Shown: positions 1-13,094 of the stretch, one piece after another
Layout: every line of letters begins with the position of its first letter
How positions within the stretch are numbered: position 1 is the stretch's first letter
NCBI GenBank assembly: GCA_947179155.2
Contig: OX359283.1
Coordinates: forward strand, 7,786,764-7,850,763
Source: Hedera helix
Lineage: Eukaryota > Streptophyta > Magnoliopsida > Apiales > Araliaceae
Reading direction: 5' to 3'
DNA: 64,000 nt
The notes under the pieces: model-generated
The model's input: only the letters and a program-made list of their open reading frames with translations
Told to the model about the DNA's origin: nothing
The model's database searches: none
Translations under genes and position numbers: made by a program

Positions 1-1592
1 GCGCTGGGGTGCTCTACCGCAAAATCCATTTTTTGATTTTTTTTTGAGTAATTTTCAAAGCTATAAAATAAATGGTTTATTTAGGATGATTTTATAATTA
101 AAATGAATTGTTAATTTTAAACTTGAAATTGAATTTCATTTAACTTTAGATTTTCCATTAAATGATATCGAAATATATATGAAATGGTTTTAATTCATGA
201 GATGAATAATACATATGATGATATATATGATATAAATTATGTATTGATACTTATGATAATATATATAATAATACAATGGATTAATTATGGACTTTTGACC
301 AATGTGAATGAATTTATTTTAGTTGGATGTATGAATAAATGAGTTTTAATAAATGGGGCATGCGTACCTCATCTTATCTAATTTTTATTGATGAAAATTT
401 TTTCTCCATCCTATGTACTTTTCATTGACTGCTGATCAAAGTTTCTGTTTTATAGAAATAAAATGTAATAGGGTTAGATATAATTATTTGAAAAATTAAA
501 GTTAAAGAACAACTAGGGCATGAAGACTAGTTTTGTATTGAAGTTTGAGTTAAATGTAGTAGTTACATTTATGCATTTATTCTTATGCCCTAGGTTTGAC
601 CATTTAGTTTATTTCGTAGCTCGAATAAACCAAACTAGAATAAAGTATTATATATGTGCATGCTAATTATATATATATATATATATATGGTCAAACATGT
701 TTTGCATGTTAAATAATATGACACGTATTTTATATATATATGTGTATGCACGCTAAAGAATATGAGATAATAAATAAGAAACCCCTCAAAGAAAATATAT
801 TAAGTTGTAACGTTCAAAGATATTTGGAATATCGAACGACGCCTTCTAGTATAATAAAACGATAAAGTATTAAATACTTAATATAAGTTTATTGTGCACA
901 CATAAGATTTATACTAATTATTTAAGATGTTATTTTATTGCATAAGATGTTTATAAGGAATTAAATAATACTGTTTGATGTGCACACATATGGACCGTAT
1001 TTTTCTCTTTACTTATATAGACTGCTAGGTCGAACTTAACTTAGATAATTTTTATTCGGATGTACATACACTTGATCATAATAATCTAAGAGGCAAAATT
1101 AAAAGGAGTTACATGTTGATGTACTTGACAAGGAGTAGTCAACCTAATAAATAAACTATAGTTTGTTATGCACACATAAGGCTACACTTATGTCGATGTG
1201 ATCCTTATCTCACTAGCGGATCTTTAACTAGATTTGTCAAACTATATAAGGAGGGTAATATAGTTTGATGAAAATAGTTGAAGGCATCATTTTAGATAAA
1301 ACCTAATTAACTTAGTGATTGATAAAATGAATGCATGTTAATGTTGTTAATATTCACTTAAAGAATTATGTTATATTAACACACTAACACTGCATAGCAT
1401 ATTGGATGCTTACAATTCAATCGAACTGAATTGTTCGGATTGAATAAAGAAATTTGATAATAGTTCTCAATGCTGAAAAGCTAGCAAATATCCTTAATTT
1501 GCCTATCACTATAAATGTTGCAAACAATGCCTTTGAGGAAGAGATTGTTACTTATGAAGTGACAATATGATGCAACTGAGGCTCAATGCATT

Positions 1593-1808
1593 ATGCTTAC
1601 ATCCATGAGTATCGAGTTACAGCGTCAACACGAGAAAATGGATGCGCCTACTATATTACTGCACATTTATGAGTTGTATGGTGAGCAAAGTAGTTCAACT
1701 AGATATAAGATATCTAAGGATCTCTTCCATTCTACAATGACCAATGACACTACAGTACAGACACATTTCCTAAAGATGATCAATTCAATTAATCAATTGA
1801 GACAATAA
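1593..1808 (+). pseudogene. Copia-A gag fragment
   Basis: A 71-codon open fragment of copia Gag. It reads through the helical region that is typical of the family (IELQRQHEKMDAPTILLHI) and ends at a TAA just after a run of Gln, Leu and Arg. The same peptide can be followed in Copia-B near 49830-50030. Gag would build the virus-like particle. Copies of the zinc knuckle follow near 2115-2160 but have lost the first cysteine and carry stops, so no functional nucleic-acid-binding domain remains. It is a fragment of a dead polyprotein and not an independent gene. Confidence 0.75.
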
Positions 1809-2351
1809 GGTTTTATCATGGATGGAGAGTTGAGACAAGATTTGATCTTGCAGTCATTCACCGACTCCTTTTCACAATTTATTGTAAACATAAACATTAA
1901 TAAGCTAGATGTCTGTTTACTTGATTTGCTTAAACATTTTAAAGACTATTAAAAGTCACTTTCCTTTCAAGAAAGACCAAGTCTTACTAGTAGATGAATC
2001 TTCCAAGAAGCGGAAGATGATCAAAGGTGTTTCTGAGGAGTCAGAAAAGATAAAAGGCAAAAGAAAGACACTAAACAGATGGCATAAATAAAAGTGATCA
2101 CAAGGGCAAAAAAGTTAACTTTCATTGTGATAAGCTAGGGCACTAGTAGAGGAACTATAAGGAGTATCTTGCGGTGGCTAAATAGAAGAAGCTTAGTAAA
2201 GCTTCTACTACAGATATAGATTTGTTCATAATGAAATAAAACTTTCTATAAGTCAAGTTCTACTTGAGTATTAGATATTGGTTGGTGGTCTCAAGCATGC
2301 AAGTTATTATAGAGAAGCAAAAGTAAAAGGCTAAATAAAAGACAAGTAATC

Positions 2352-2630
2352 ATGTGCGTGGGGAATGGAATAAAGGTTGTTGCATTAGTCATAGGATTTT
2401 ACAGTTTAGCATTGCCTACGGGCAAGTCTATTAAGATAGTAAGTTGTTACTATGTTCTAGTTCTTGTAAGAAATATTATGTCCATTCCATGTATAGACAA
2501 GGAAGGTTGTGACATTATAATAAAGAACAATCGTTGTTCTATTTATAATGATAATAATTTATTTAGAACTGGTAGATTACTTGATGGACTTTATATACTT
2601 GACTTACATGATTTTTCTTCTTCAAATTGA
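2352..2630 (+). pseudogene. Copia-A GAG-pre-integrase fragment
   Basis: This open stretch of 92 codons matches the segment between protease and integrase in plant copia polyproteins: a variable start around VGNGIKV, the CYYVLVLVRNIMSI motif and the NNRCSIYNDN strand, ending with LDGLYILDL. The protease active site just upstream is degenerate: the segment corresponding to the catalytic Asp-Thr-Gly reads LDIGW. Downstream, the integrase zinc-binding region begins near 2690 with stops. The homologous block in Copia-B is 50580-50860. Confidence 0.75.
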
Positions 2631-3779
2631 ACAAACTAAGGGCAAAGAGATTATATGAATCATACATTCATGCGGTACTGTTAACTCGATCATATTAATG
2701 AAATAAGACTAAACAAGTTATATAAAGATGGTTTTTTGAGCCTTTTGATTATGAATTAAATATAACTTGTGAATCTCGTATTATGGATAATATGACTAAA
2801 TCTCCATTTAGTTGACATGGAGAGAAAGTTACAGAGTTCTTAGAGTTGATACATACAACTGTGTATGAGACCTATGATAACATATGCAAGAGAAGGGTAT
2901 TCATTTATTATTTTCACTGATGATTCTAGATTTTGATAAATGTATTAGATAAAATATAAATCCAAATCGTTTGAAATATTCAAAGAATTAGAAGTGAAAG
3001 TAAACAAACAGCCAAAAATATTAAAGTTCTTTGATTAGATTGAGAAGTGAATACTTAAGCAGTGAGTTTCTAAATCATCTCACAAAATTCGTATTTTCTC
3101 GCAATGGATATAGTGATGATCCATAATGAGTTTTATCGATCTTTCAATATCCTTATGGGGTTATGCCCTAGAAATGGCTACATACCTACTTAACAAGGTA
3201 CCTTAAAAATTCATTCCTAATCTATATGAGTTATGGACAGGGAAGAAACCAAGTATTAAGTATGTTAAGATTTGGGATTGTCCAACTTAAGTCAAAAGAT
3301 TTGAAAATGATAAGTTTGGGACAAGATCTGACAAGTGCAAATTTGTGGCGTATCCTAAAAAAAGTTTAGGGTATCACTTTTATAATCCTACTGATTAAAA
3401 GGTGTTTATTGAAACACTCTACCTTCTAAGAAAAATGAGTTTATACTTGAAGAGGTTAGTGGGAGTACGATAAATCTTGAAAAAAATCAAGAACCACAAA
3501 ACACTACAGATCAAAGTGAAGAAATTTGTTCAAGTAGATAAACCTATTGTACCACAACCGGATCGTAGATCTGGTTTCGTACCAAAGATACCTAGGGATA
3601 TGGATTCATCATAGATGATGATGATGATGAGGTACACATCATAGTGGATGATGATCCAGTTACATACGATGTGGTATGAGTACTAAAGACTCAAGAGAAA
3701 TGACTGATAACCATGAAATTCAAAATGGGTCATTTAGAAAGACTAAAGTAGATGACAAGGTGGAGACCTATAAGACCTG

Positions 3780-4697
3780 ACTAATGACGAAATGTTTTAA
3801 ACAAGGTCAATGAGTTGACTATGATAAAACTTTTTATTGGTAAAAATGCTTAAAGTCCATTCAAATTTTTCTTGTAATTGCTACTTAATATACGAGACCT
3901 GACAAATGGACGTGTATACGTCCTTCCTTAATAAAGGATGTATATATGGTACAACCAGAGAGATTTATCTTCAATGATGAAGTAAATTAAATATGTGAGC
4001 TATAACGATCCAATTATAGATTGAAGTAAACTTCTCAAATATGGAACATCATTTTTGATGAGAAAACTAAAGGAGTTTGATTTTATCAAAAACGAGGATG
4101 AACCGAGTGTATACAAAGGTTAGTGGTAGCACTATAACATTCCTAGTACTATATGTTGATATACTACTAATAGAAAATGACATATCTATGCTACAATCAG
4201 TAAAGATGTGGTTGTCTAAACACTTCTCCATCAATGACTTATTAGAAGCATCCTAACATTCCATTGGGATAAAAGTCTATAGAGATAGATCGTAAAGGAT
4301 GATTGGTTTGATCCAAAGAACGTATATTGACTAGATGATATGTACTAAACCTGATGTTGCTTATGTGTATGATAAGTAATTATCAGTTCAATCTTGGAGA
4401 AGAAAATTAGAAAAAAAAATTCTAATGGTTGGTCTAATTAGAACTAGAGGACTTAATAGACTCAGTTTTTTAGACTAACCAAGACAACAACAAATCCATT
4501 TTAGGTTATGTGATTATCTTGAACGGTAGTGCAGTGAGTTAAAAAAGTTCTAAGTAGCAAAGAGTTGTTGATTTAGTGACAAAAGCATAGTATATAATTA
4601 TAAGTGAAGTTGCAAAGGTGATTGTTTAGATGAATAAGTTCATTACAAAACTTAGAATGGTTCATAGTATTAAAGGAGTGTAATTCACCAAGGAATT
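3780..4697 (+). pseudogene. Copia-A reverse transcriptase and RNase H remnants
   Basis: Translation in changing frames gives the copia RT landmarks FLVLYVDILLIEND and MLQSVKMWLSKHFSI at about 4140-4240, where an intact element has YVDD; the second Asp is replaced. RNase H follows as GYVIILNGSAVS at about 4505-4545, then stops replace a Trp and a Gln of the usual SWKSSKQ motif. The reading ends at 4697, with a foreign sequence beginning with TAGGGGTGAGC. The fragment is non-functional. Confidence 0.75.
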
Positions 4698-4890
4698 TAG
4701 GGGTGAGCAAAAAACTGATTTGGCCCCGAAATCGCACCAAAAACCGCACCAATTAAAACCGCACCAACAGTTCCGACGTATGTGACAGTTTTAGGTGGAT
4801 TGAAAACCCGAATTTGTGGTTTGGGTTTGGTTTCTAGGCAAAACCGCACATGGAAAAATCGCACCACACTATTTCCCCCCCCCCCCCCAC
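4698..4890 (+). mobile_element. Possible terminus of a non-autonomous hAT-like transposon
   Basis: The sequence starts TAGGGGTGAGCAAAA, a terminus I associate with plant hAT elements, and is followed by repeated ACCGCACC/ACCGCACCAA motifs and a run of 14 C (4875-4888). The opposite end, expected to read TGCTCACCCCTA, is not clearly present: 5091-5104 is similar but lies inside sequence that translates as part of S1. No target duplication is visible. I treat it as a truncated end only. The AT-rich stretch from 4890 to 5065 shows nothing recognisable. Confidence 0.3.
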
Positions 4891-5064
4891 TGTTTGACTA
4901 TTTTCAACATGAACCATATCAAGAAGCATTATTATAGAAGTCACCCTTCAATTAATCCATTTGGAATTATCTTTCATGTAATTATATTTGTTTAGAATTT
5001 TCATATGTGAGAAGAAATTTTTAATTAATACATTTGGAATTATCCCTCATGTAACTTCTATTTT

Positions 5065-5777
5065 ACTTTTTTTTGACAAGATATGCGGAGTGCTCATACC
5101 CCTGTAGTTTTACCTTTATCTCCCTCATCTCATCCTCTAACTGATACGCCACATCCTTATACTGGTCCTCCATCTCCTAGTGAATCTGATTCTGTTCCTT
5201 TAGATGATGAACTCTATCCTCAAGTTCCAAATTCCTCTCAGTGAGCTACTCTACTAGGTCATCCTCAGAATGCGGCTCCTCTAGTGATATAGCACCTCCT
5301 CCTCATCATCAGTTGTCTCATCTATCTGATCATCGTCCTCCTCATCATCACCGTCAAATCTCATCACACCGCCTCGCACTGGCTCCTCAGCCTCAGCTAT
5401 GTGATCATCTGAATCACTTTCAGCCTCTATTTCCAGCTCCACCGTAAGCTCAATAACAAGCTGGTCGACATGAACAACATGTTTATCCACAGGAACATCA
5501 TCTATCACGTGACCGGCTCACCTATCTCAGTCATCCTACAACCATAGACATAAAATAAATAAACACCATGACGTCAGTATTACAATAAAATATAGTCATT
5601 GATGAAATGAAATAGTATTTTATCATGAACAAAACTCGACTCGATGAATTTTCACAATCCATCTCCAAACCTAAATTGACTCAATGGATCTCCTCGACCC
5701 CTCACCTAGCGTACTCTATACGAGTTTAATTTTAAGATTATAACCTAGGTTCAGCATCCTAAAGTTTATAACCTACA
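5065..5777 (-). pseudogene. S1 internal 5' region, acidic and coiled-coil coding remnant
   Basis: Read leftwards from the S1 primer site, this holds a 75-codon open stretch (5508-5281) that is strongly acidic (DGDDEEDDDQIDETTDD), then in a shifted frame (5278-5075) a heptad-like run including LTERNLELEDRVHHLKEQ and YQLEDEMREIKVKLQGYEH with two internal stops. Position after a primer site implies the N-terminal part of a gag ORF. I recognise no named domain. The element is cut off near 5065 and what follows is unrelated, so gag core and pol are missing. Confidence 0.4.
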
Positions 5778-5789
5778 GTTCTGATACCA
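5778..5789 (-). other. Primer-binding site of S1 (initiator tRNA-Met type)
   Basis: On the minus strand the bases read TGGTATCAGAAC, close to the TGGTATCAGAGC complementary to the 3' end of plant initiator tRNA-Met. It sits five bases past the end of the S1 LTR, which fixes the element on the minus strand and makes 5795-9503 its 5' LTR. Confidence 0.75.
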
Positions 5790-5794
5790 ACCCG

Positions 5795-8700
5795 TGACGC
5801 CCCTAAATTCAAGTACTATTACCTCTAACTCAGTGCTCACGATCTAATACATACAACCACCTATAACAATATATATTATTAATGTGGGAATAAATAAACA
5901 TAAGTTGTTCATTACAAAAGGTTCGCTACGGTCCCAAGGTTTAGAACCTTAAACAAAATACATCGTGAATACACTATTAATACAAAAAAGTTTCATGAAT
6001 CACAAAATGGGATAATAATCCATAAAACTATTCCTTAAGTTTTCCCTTGCCCTTGTCCTTCTTAGAACTCTCTGACTTAACTGCAATTAGTTCATGATAT
6101 AGCAAGAGTGAGCAACTACTTTGCTCAACAAGTTTAAAATAAATAACAACGGTATATCATGAATGGATAAGAATAACAATAGGATAAATCAACTTTTAAA
6201 ATAGTTGATGAAATAACTGACAAGATAATCAAAGTTCAAATGGAAAAACGAGTATTGATTATTTACTACTGAGTGATCCAATAGGCCATAAACATTGACA
6301 AGAAATCAATCATTCAAATGACCATTTTATATATTTAAACTGTCAGTTTGTACTTGAGGGGATCAGCCTCTTGTACACCATGTGTATGCATAACATTAAA
6401 CCCTAACCGTGTCGGATGATCGACACTTATAATCCCCTTATCAGGGTTGCTCTCTTAGTCTAAGATTCTGTACCAACTACTGGTTTGGATAGCTTTAAAA
6501 AATATTAACATATGTATGTCTAACCGAACAAATGGTGAAGACTAATTCTTTAAACAATTCATGAAATGCAAAATTTTAAATATTTTGCAACTCAATAATA
6601 GAACAAGAATTCAAGTGCACTAAGTGCGAATATCAATAACTATCATTGATGTGGAGTAATTGACAAACATTAAACCAATAATATGATTGAAAAATAATAA
6701 CTCGAGTTTGAGTTAGGAAACTTGCATAATGAAATGAGTTTAAAGTTTAGGAACTTGCCTTAATCGTTGTCTACAGCTTACACGACTTATATTACTGCTT
6801 TTGAAAGACTTAGTGTTAAATAAGTTTATCTTTCAATTGGCATAACACATAGGAATTCATATATAATTATCATATCGACTAACACTTAAGCATATAACTT
6901 CCTATTTAACCACACATAGCTTTCAAGACAATATTATCACTCATAGATAATGTTTTAAGTACCAACCAATATTATAAATCAACTAATAATATCAAATTTA
7001 TCAACTGATAGTATTAATGGTTAACAACATCTTAATCGGTGATTAATATTATTAATCCTTTAATAATATTAAATCACTTATCATTATTATGAATCAATTA
7101 AAAATTTATTACATCCCTTAGTAACTTTTAAAGATCTAAAATAATTTAATGTAAATTGTTTAATCCCTTTATTATTTTCTTAATTCCTTCACTTTATTTA
7201 TTTAATATTAATTAAATAAATAATTAAGTTTGATTAAACTTAACTGTTATTTATCATTACATAAATATTTATCTTTATTGGCCTCATTTTCCTTTAATTA
7301 TTATTTAATATCATTTAAATAATAATTAATTAATTAATTTTTCTCATTTATCAATTAATATTAATTAAATAATAAATAATTATTTTTTTAATTTTACCAC
7401 CATTTAATCATTATTTAATTTTATTTAAATAATAATTAACTAATTAATTATCCTCATTTATTATTTAATATTAATTAAATAATAAATAATTATTTTATTA
7501 ACTTTATATTTTCCTTTATTTACTATTTAATAGTAAACAACTAGTTATTATCTTTATTTACCATAATTATTATTTAATATCCATTAAATAACAATTAATA
7601 GTATTAATGGCTTTTATTTACATTATTTGTTATTTAATATTCTTTAAATAATAAATAAGTATTTAACTTGGGTCTCAAATTAATTATATTAAGTTTTAAA
7701 CATTTTGACCAATTTTTACTTAAACTGCGCCAATTCGACACGTTTGACCTCGTCCAACCCGATTGTTAAAATATTACTGTTTGAAAAAATGAACTAGGGC
7801 CTCGGCCCTAGTTGGTAGTGTAAAAGTAGGGTCTCGACCCTAGTGCTGTAAAACCATTTTTTTAGATTTTTTAGATTTTTCCAACTTTTGTAACTTTGAT
7901 TCAAACTTGCATAAAATGAAATTTACACATCTAAATAACTCCAAATTTATTTTGTTAGCTCCGTAACTTGATGTTCTACAATATTTTATGATTCGATTGC
8001 ATTCTTGAACATGTTTTTGACATAAAAATTAGGATCGATCGACTAGAATTTCAAAAATGACACTTATTGCAATAATGTCCATAACTTGCTCATTTTATCA
8101 CATTTTAGGATTATTCAAGTTAGGGTATTTTTATAATCTCTAGAGCTATCAAACAAGCCATAGAACTCATAAAAATAACAACCACCTCTTACAACACAAC
8201 ACATCAAACCACCAAATCAAGCTAGAATTTTTATCGAAAAATGTTTATATGCACTTTTCTTATACCAAATCACATATCCAACATATCAAAACATTATTTT
8301 CTAGATCATAGATCTTTATAAATTTTATAGATCTAATATTATAGGTTCATAAAATGAACTTTGAACCACTAAAAATACATTTTGACCATCAAAATCACTC
8401 TAAGCATACAAGACACAAAGATTTAAATAAAAGCTAGGGTTTTGAACACTTTTAAACATTTTACTTGCTTTCTTTCTTCTTGCTAGAAATTTAAGGAGGC
8501 TTAGATGATCCACCTTGATAACCTCCTTGATAATCTTGGGCTTCCTCTTCCTTTTTGCTTCTTTAGCTTTTTATTTTTCTCAAGTTTTCTATTTTTCTCA
8601 AGCTTTTTTATTAAGTTTCTCTTGCTCTCAACTTTCTCTCTAACACTTAGAATATCAAATAACCAATGAAATAATATGTGAGAGGAATGTAGTATATGAT

Positions 8701-9503
8701 TTCTATTAGTTGAAAGGTATATTTACACTTTGTGTAAGTATACACATCAACCATCCATCATCATATGCTTCTGAGGGAAGCTAACTGAGCTCTCCCAAAT
8801 GTCCTTGTAACTGCCGGCAATATGGTCCCACAATGCTCCAAGATTTATTTAATTTTACTTTTCTTTTAATAACAAAAAGGTGGTAATATATATAACATTG
8901 ATACATATACAATTATTTACCAATACACATATGTTTGTGTTAATGTGTGGACTTCTAGCAATTAATTCTTTGGGCTACTCTAACTTTCATATTGGGCTTC
9001 AATTAATTTAATGATTGGGCCTTAGATTAAATCCAACACTTAGGCTAGTATTTTAACTTGATTGGGTTATCAATTAAATCACATTATGCTTAATTAATAA
9101 CATGAATTAATTCTTTCACATTAGGGTTATCATTTATTAATTCATGGACTAACATTATTAAATGTCACACTTGGATTAATTATATAATCCAATTAGATTT
9201 ACCTTTAATAAATTAATTTAGTCTATCAAATAATTGGTTTAACTATAAACCCTACCACAATCAATTGAATCATCGATTAAGGTTTCTAGCTTATCGGACA
9301 TCGATATTAAAACCTTAGGTTAGTCCACTAGTTTTAAAATAACCAACCAAGTAAACTCCCCTTTAATAACACCCTCACACGCAAAGATATGATTACACAT
9401 AAATGCAAAACATATTGATCAAAATTTAATTCACTTCATTGATAAATATTTTTTAAATATATTTACAATATGTCATAATATTTGTGGTCATTACAACAAT
9501 AAT
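5795..9503 (-). repeat. 5' LTR of S1 (about 3.7 kb)
   Basis: On the minus strand the LTR begins TGTAATGACCACAAAT at 9503 and ends GGGGCGTCACG at 5795, directly before the primer site. Start, end and several internal blocks match S2 (14422-56261), for example the stretch before the 3' end (about 5990-6120 against 55895-56010). It contains a very AT-rich block at 7000-7660 rich in inverted TTATTTAAT/ATTAAATAA motifs. It is inserted in E1 at 9503/9504. The partner 3' LTR is not in the window, so no target duplication can be checked. The ORFs across it are not coding. Confidence 0.8.
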
Positions 9504-10767
9504 TTGTATATTATGAAATTATCAGAAGTGTTTATATAATATAAATCTGTGTAGTATACAAAGTAAATTATAATAACTTCAAAATAGTTTTTAAAATAAT
9601 ATTTCAAAAGAAAATCCTCCAAAGTAAGCTTTTTAAAATAAATATTCTAAAGAAAAAGTCTTATAAAAGAAGATTTGTGAATACCGTGTGAAGTAAGTAT
9701 TTGTGTTAATATTACTCTTTTAAGAAAAGACTCACTTGAGAAATTCTTGCACTCCTTTTTGCTTTACCAAAATTTTAGAGTAACTTTACTACACTCAAAG
9801 TATACTCACAATGTATCAATAGGAGAAAGAAGGGTGTGAGGAATTCGTTCACCAGATTCCCCTTTTATAGCCTATTCCTCACCTACCATGCTTACTGTTC
9901 TGCCTAACTTTTACTTTTAAAAAAAACTCACTGTTTGCTCATTTTCTTCTCACTTTTCTTGACCTGCCTTTTTTTTTCTTCCCACCATCCTTACTTTATT
10001 ATTTTTCTTCCTTTTCTTCCTATGCACAATTTTTTTTTATTTTTTTGTTTCTTTTTTCCAGTATCGCCCACCATATACTCTCCACATGTTTCCAGCAACC
10101 CACTTTTTATAATAACCAAAATATAATAATTAAAGTAATGTTATAATAGTGATAACAATAATTCAAAAATAATGTAAGAATACGTTACTATGATAATTAT
10201 TAGTTTAATACAGTGCAATAGCAACTAATGACTCAATAGTATAATGACAATTATTGGTTCAATAATGTAAAAATATTGTGTAACAATAATTATTGATGAA
10301 TAATATGCAATAGCCACGTTATCAGATCAATAATATGAGATACTGTTGCAATACCGCGTGCTACAGTGTAAAACTGTACGCTACTGTAGAATACCATATG
10401 CTACAGTAAAATACTATGAAATACCGTATGTTATTATTCTTTTATCATCGGGTAATTTAACAGCTAAAAGTGATAGTACCGTTGACCATTTTTCTGTCGT
10501 TTTCTATATTCGATTATATTTCGCTGTGGGGTCCACCAATGATTGATTATTTCGGTATCGTCGTACGAATCAAATATTTTTCAACAAAACAAATATTTTT
10601 CGACAAATCTAGTATTCCCTGACAAATCGAATATTCTCCGACATGATATAATTTGTACATAACATCCTTAACTTTTAACTTTTATTAATATAACACCTTA
10701 CTGTTTCAGAATAATAATATAAAAAAAAAAATTAAAGTTTATTTCATAAAAGTCGGGGCCTTTCACA
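9504..10767 (-). repeat. E1, partial Tekay-family LTR
   Basis: On the minus strand it starts TGTGAAAGGCCCCGACTTTT at 10767 and matches, in inverted orientation, the first 0.93 kb of E2 (13488-14421) and then E2 positions 56267-56534 and 60049-60117. The match stops at 9504, where S1 is inserted. E1 therefore provides the undisturbed sequence across the points at which S2 and Pal-LTR entered E2. The remainder of the LTR, expected left of S1, is not present. No coding capacity. Confidence 0.8.
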
Positions 10768-12784
10768 ATTAGTTTTAATAACAGATTTGACAACATAAGA
10801 ACTTTAAACTAATTGAATTAATTATGACCAAGTCAAATGTCCGTATTGGGAATAGATCAAATTATCTTTCAAAGTAATTTTTCCAATATTAAAGAACCCG
10901 TATCTTTTTAAATTTATAATGGCTTAATTAATTATTTTTATAATTATTTTCATGATCAATGCAATGCAAATTTAACATACAAAACCTAGAGCCTTGATTG
11001 AGATATAATTAAAGCTAAGATTTTACATTGATATCCTAGAGACTCAAAATATTATCTCCATATCTTCAATCCAAGTAGTTTCTCTGGATAACTTTTACTT
11101 AGTGCTGTAGTGTCAATTCAGTTTGATGTATCAATTTTTTTATCATGCTTAAGACTCCTATAAATACAAAACTGCAAGGCTTTAGATCAATAATAAAGTC
11201 ATCATCAAAACACAAGGTTGGAATATAATCGAGCAAACATATTACAAAAATATATTTATCCCAAAATGTTACATCATAGTTACAAAGCTCAATATTTAGT
11301 TGATTTAATTTTTAAAACCATAATATTCGATTAACCATAATTCACCCATCCGAAGTCGGATCGAGCTCATCTTCGGACAGGAACTTCACTATGCTACAAA
11401 ATTCCAGAATTCGAGAGGTCTTAATTTTTGAAACAAGTTAGCTATCCCAAAATAGTGATCAAAATTTTGGACAAATTACATTTTAAGATTTTTCACAGTT
11501 GAACTGTTTTGGTAGAAAAATCACCAAAAATTGAAAACTTAATATTTTTTAGTTGTTTCACTTGTATATGTTAGTAAACTCATAGATCTATCATCTAGAA
11601 TTTATGAATCTCAAAAATATTAAAACCACAGAGAGTTATATGGTTTTATAAAAACTAAGATTTCCAACATGCATGCATCTAACTTCCATTCTTATGCATC
11701 AAAACAAATATTTAGCACATAAACTCCATCACAACCATCCTTATTCTTTCAGATCCACCATGATTCTCAACACAAAACCACTCCCACAACCAAACATGTA
11801 AACTAACTAAAACTAAAAGTTAAACAAAAAAGAGTTTAAAAACTTTTAAACATTCTTCCTTGAAGATTGATCTAGCTCTACTTTTTCTTGCTATAAAGCT
11901 TTAATAGGTGACCTCTTCCTTCTTCTTAAACCCGAAATGGCGGCCTCCAAGCTCTATCTTGCTCTTATTCTCTCAAGAACAAGTGTTTTCTCCCTTTTTC
12001 TCTAACTTCTCTCTTCCTTTCTCTGACTTCTCTCTAAACACTATCTAGAATGAACTTGGTAAATATTGAAATGACTTGAGACTTTGCAAGTATTGGTGTT
12101 TTAATTCAAATTTCTAAGTCTTACAAAATCTATACTTACAATATGTATAAGTATCACTTTTGTTTAACCAAAGCAACCATACACCTTCTCACAAAGTGAA
12201 TTACTTTTTAACTAACCAAGCAAAAACTCTTCACCTCCCCACTATATGGGGCTGCCTAATTAAGCCTTCATTTTTTTTGGTATATATAAGCATCCATATG
12301 TGCCCCACACTAATTTCCAACTTTGAGTAATACATTGGGCTAGTTATTTGGACATATACAAGGTTAATTTAATTAAAATGTTGGGCCAAATAATACTTCC
12401 ATTATGTAAGTAACATGTCACTTAAGGTATTGGGCTCACTTAAATTACAAAGCTTGTAAGTATTTAATGGAATTAAAAGGTTTGGGCTTTTAATTCTTTT
12501 GTTCCCATTTTATAAATTAGGCTAAGCATTTAATTAATTTACTCACATTATTGGGCTAAATAAATTCTCTACTTGGTCTCTTAAATAATTTAACCCACCA
12601 AGCTAAATAAATAATAACTTAGGGTATTAATTCAATTGATTATAAATCATTTTAATTGATTAAATCCTTATGGCTTTTTTTTTTATTTCATATTTAGTTC
12701 GCACTAATTAAATTAATTAGTTTTGTTGACTAATCACAATATTCACAAAATTCTTAATTGAATAAAAATCATTCAACCTAAATA
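10768..12784 (-). repeat. Old LTR-like sequence on the minus strand
   Basis: No ORF of note. Read on the minus strand it has the layout of the S-type LTRs in this window: GGGCCCAA-like and GCCCAAT motifs, a TATATATA segment near 12270-12280, then a purine-rich leader with GAGAGAAG and AAGAAGGAAGAGG (about 11900-12040), then AT-rich sequence. I cannot find convincing TG/CA ends or a target duplication, so both boundaries are those of its neighbours (E1 on the left, a microsatellite on the right). Confidence 0.4.

Positions 12785-12878
<94 letters not shown>
12785..12878. repeat. Compound (TG)n-(TA)n microsatellite
   Basis: About 12 TG repeats (12785-12809) run through a short TATGTA bridge into about 31 TA repeats (12816-12878). 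It separates the LTR-like sequence on the left from a copia LTR scrap on the right and may have formed at their junction. Confidence 0.95.
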
Positions 12879-12881
<3 letters not shown>

Positions 12882-12882
<1 letters not shown>

Positions 12883-13094
12883 CACATTTAATTTAGATCC
12901 CATTAGCATAATTAACATTATAATTCTAAAAGTATTGCTCTAAAACTATGAATTTGTCCATTTAATCAATTCAACCAATTAATCATGAATAAAGAAATAA
13001 CATTAAATAAAACTTTTATTAATAAATGAATAAAATTATAATGTGCATGCTTATTACATCAACATGTGATTGGCTTGAGGGCATACTACTTTCA
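12882..13094 (-). repeat. Copia LTR 5' fragment, same family as Copia-B
   Basis: Read on the minus strand from 13094, it starts TGAAAGTAGTATGCCCTC and follows the first about 210 bases of the Copia-B 3' LTR (53106-53310), including CAAGCCAATCACAT and GAGATCTAAATT-like blocks. The match fails at the TA microsatellite. No polypurine tract precedes it on the right, so this is the outer edge of a 5' or solo LTR. It is more diverged from Copia-B than the Copia-B LTRs are from each other. Confidence 0.75.

Larger units (their letters stand above)
60..4697 (+). mobile_element. Copia-A, decayed Ty1/copia internal region
   Basis: This stretch aligns by eye along almost its whole length with the internal part of Copia-B (about 48120-52890) in the same order: leader, gag, protease, GAG-pre-integrase, integrase, reverse transcriptase and RNase H. 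Every domain is broken by stops and frameshifts. The match stops at 4697, inside the RNase H tail, where Copia-B still has its last codons, polypurine tract and 3' LTR. No LTR of this copy is visible; the 5' LTR would lie before the window. The first 59 bases do not align and are unassigned. A short (TA)n run lies at 669-688 in the leader. Confidence 0.85.

Noticed and set aside
5085..5107. Right end of a hAT element matching 4698
   Set aside because: TGCTCATACCCCT has two extra bases, no target duplication, and the bases fit the coiled-coil reading frame of S1.
5241..5447. Ser/His/Pro-rich + strand ORF
   Set aside because: It is the antisense shadow of the acidic GAT/GAG-codon stretch on the minus strand.
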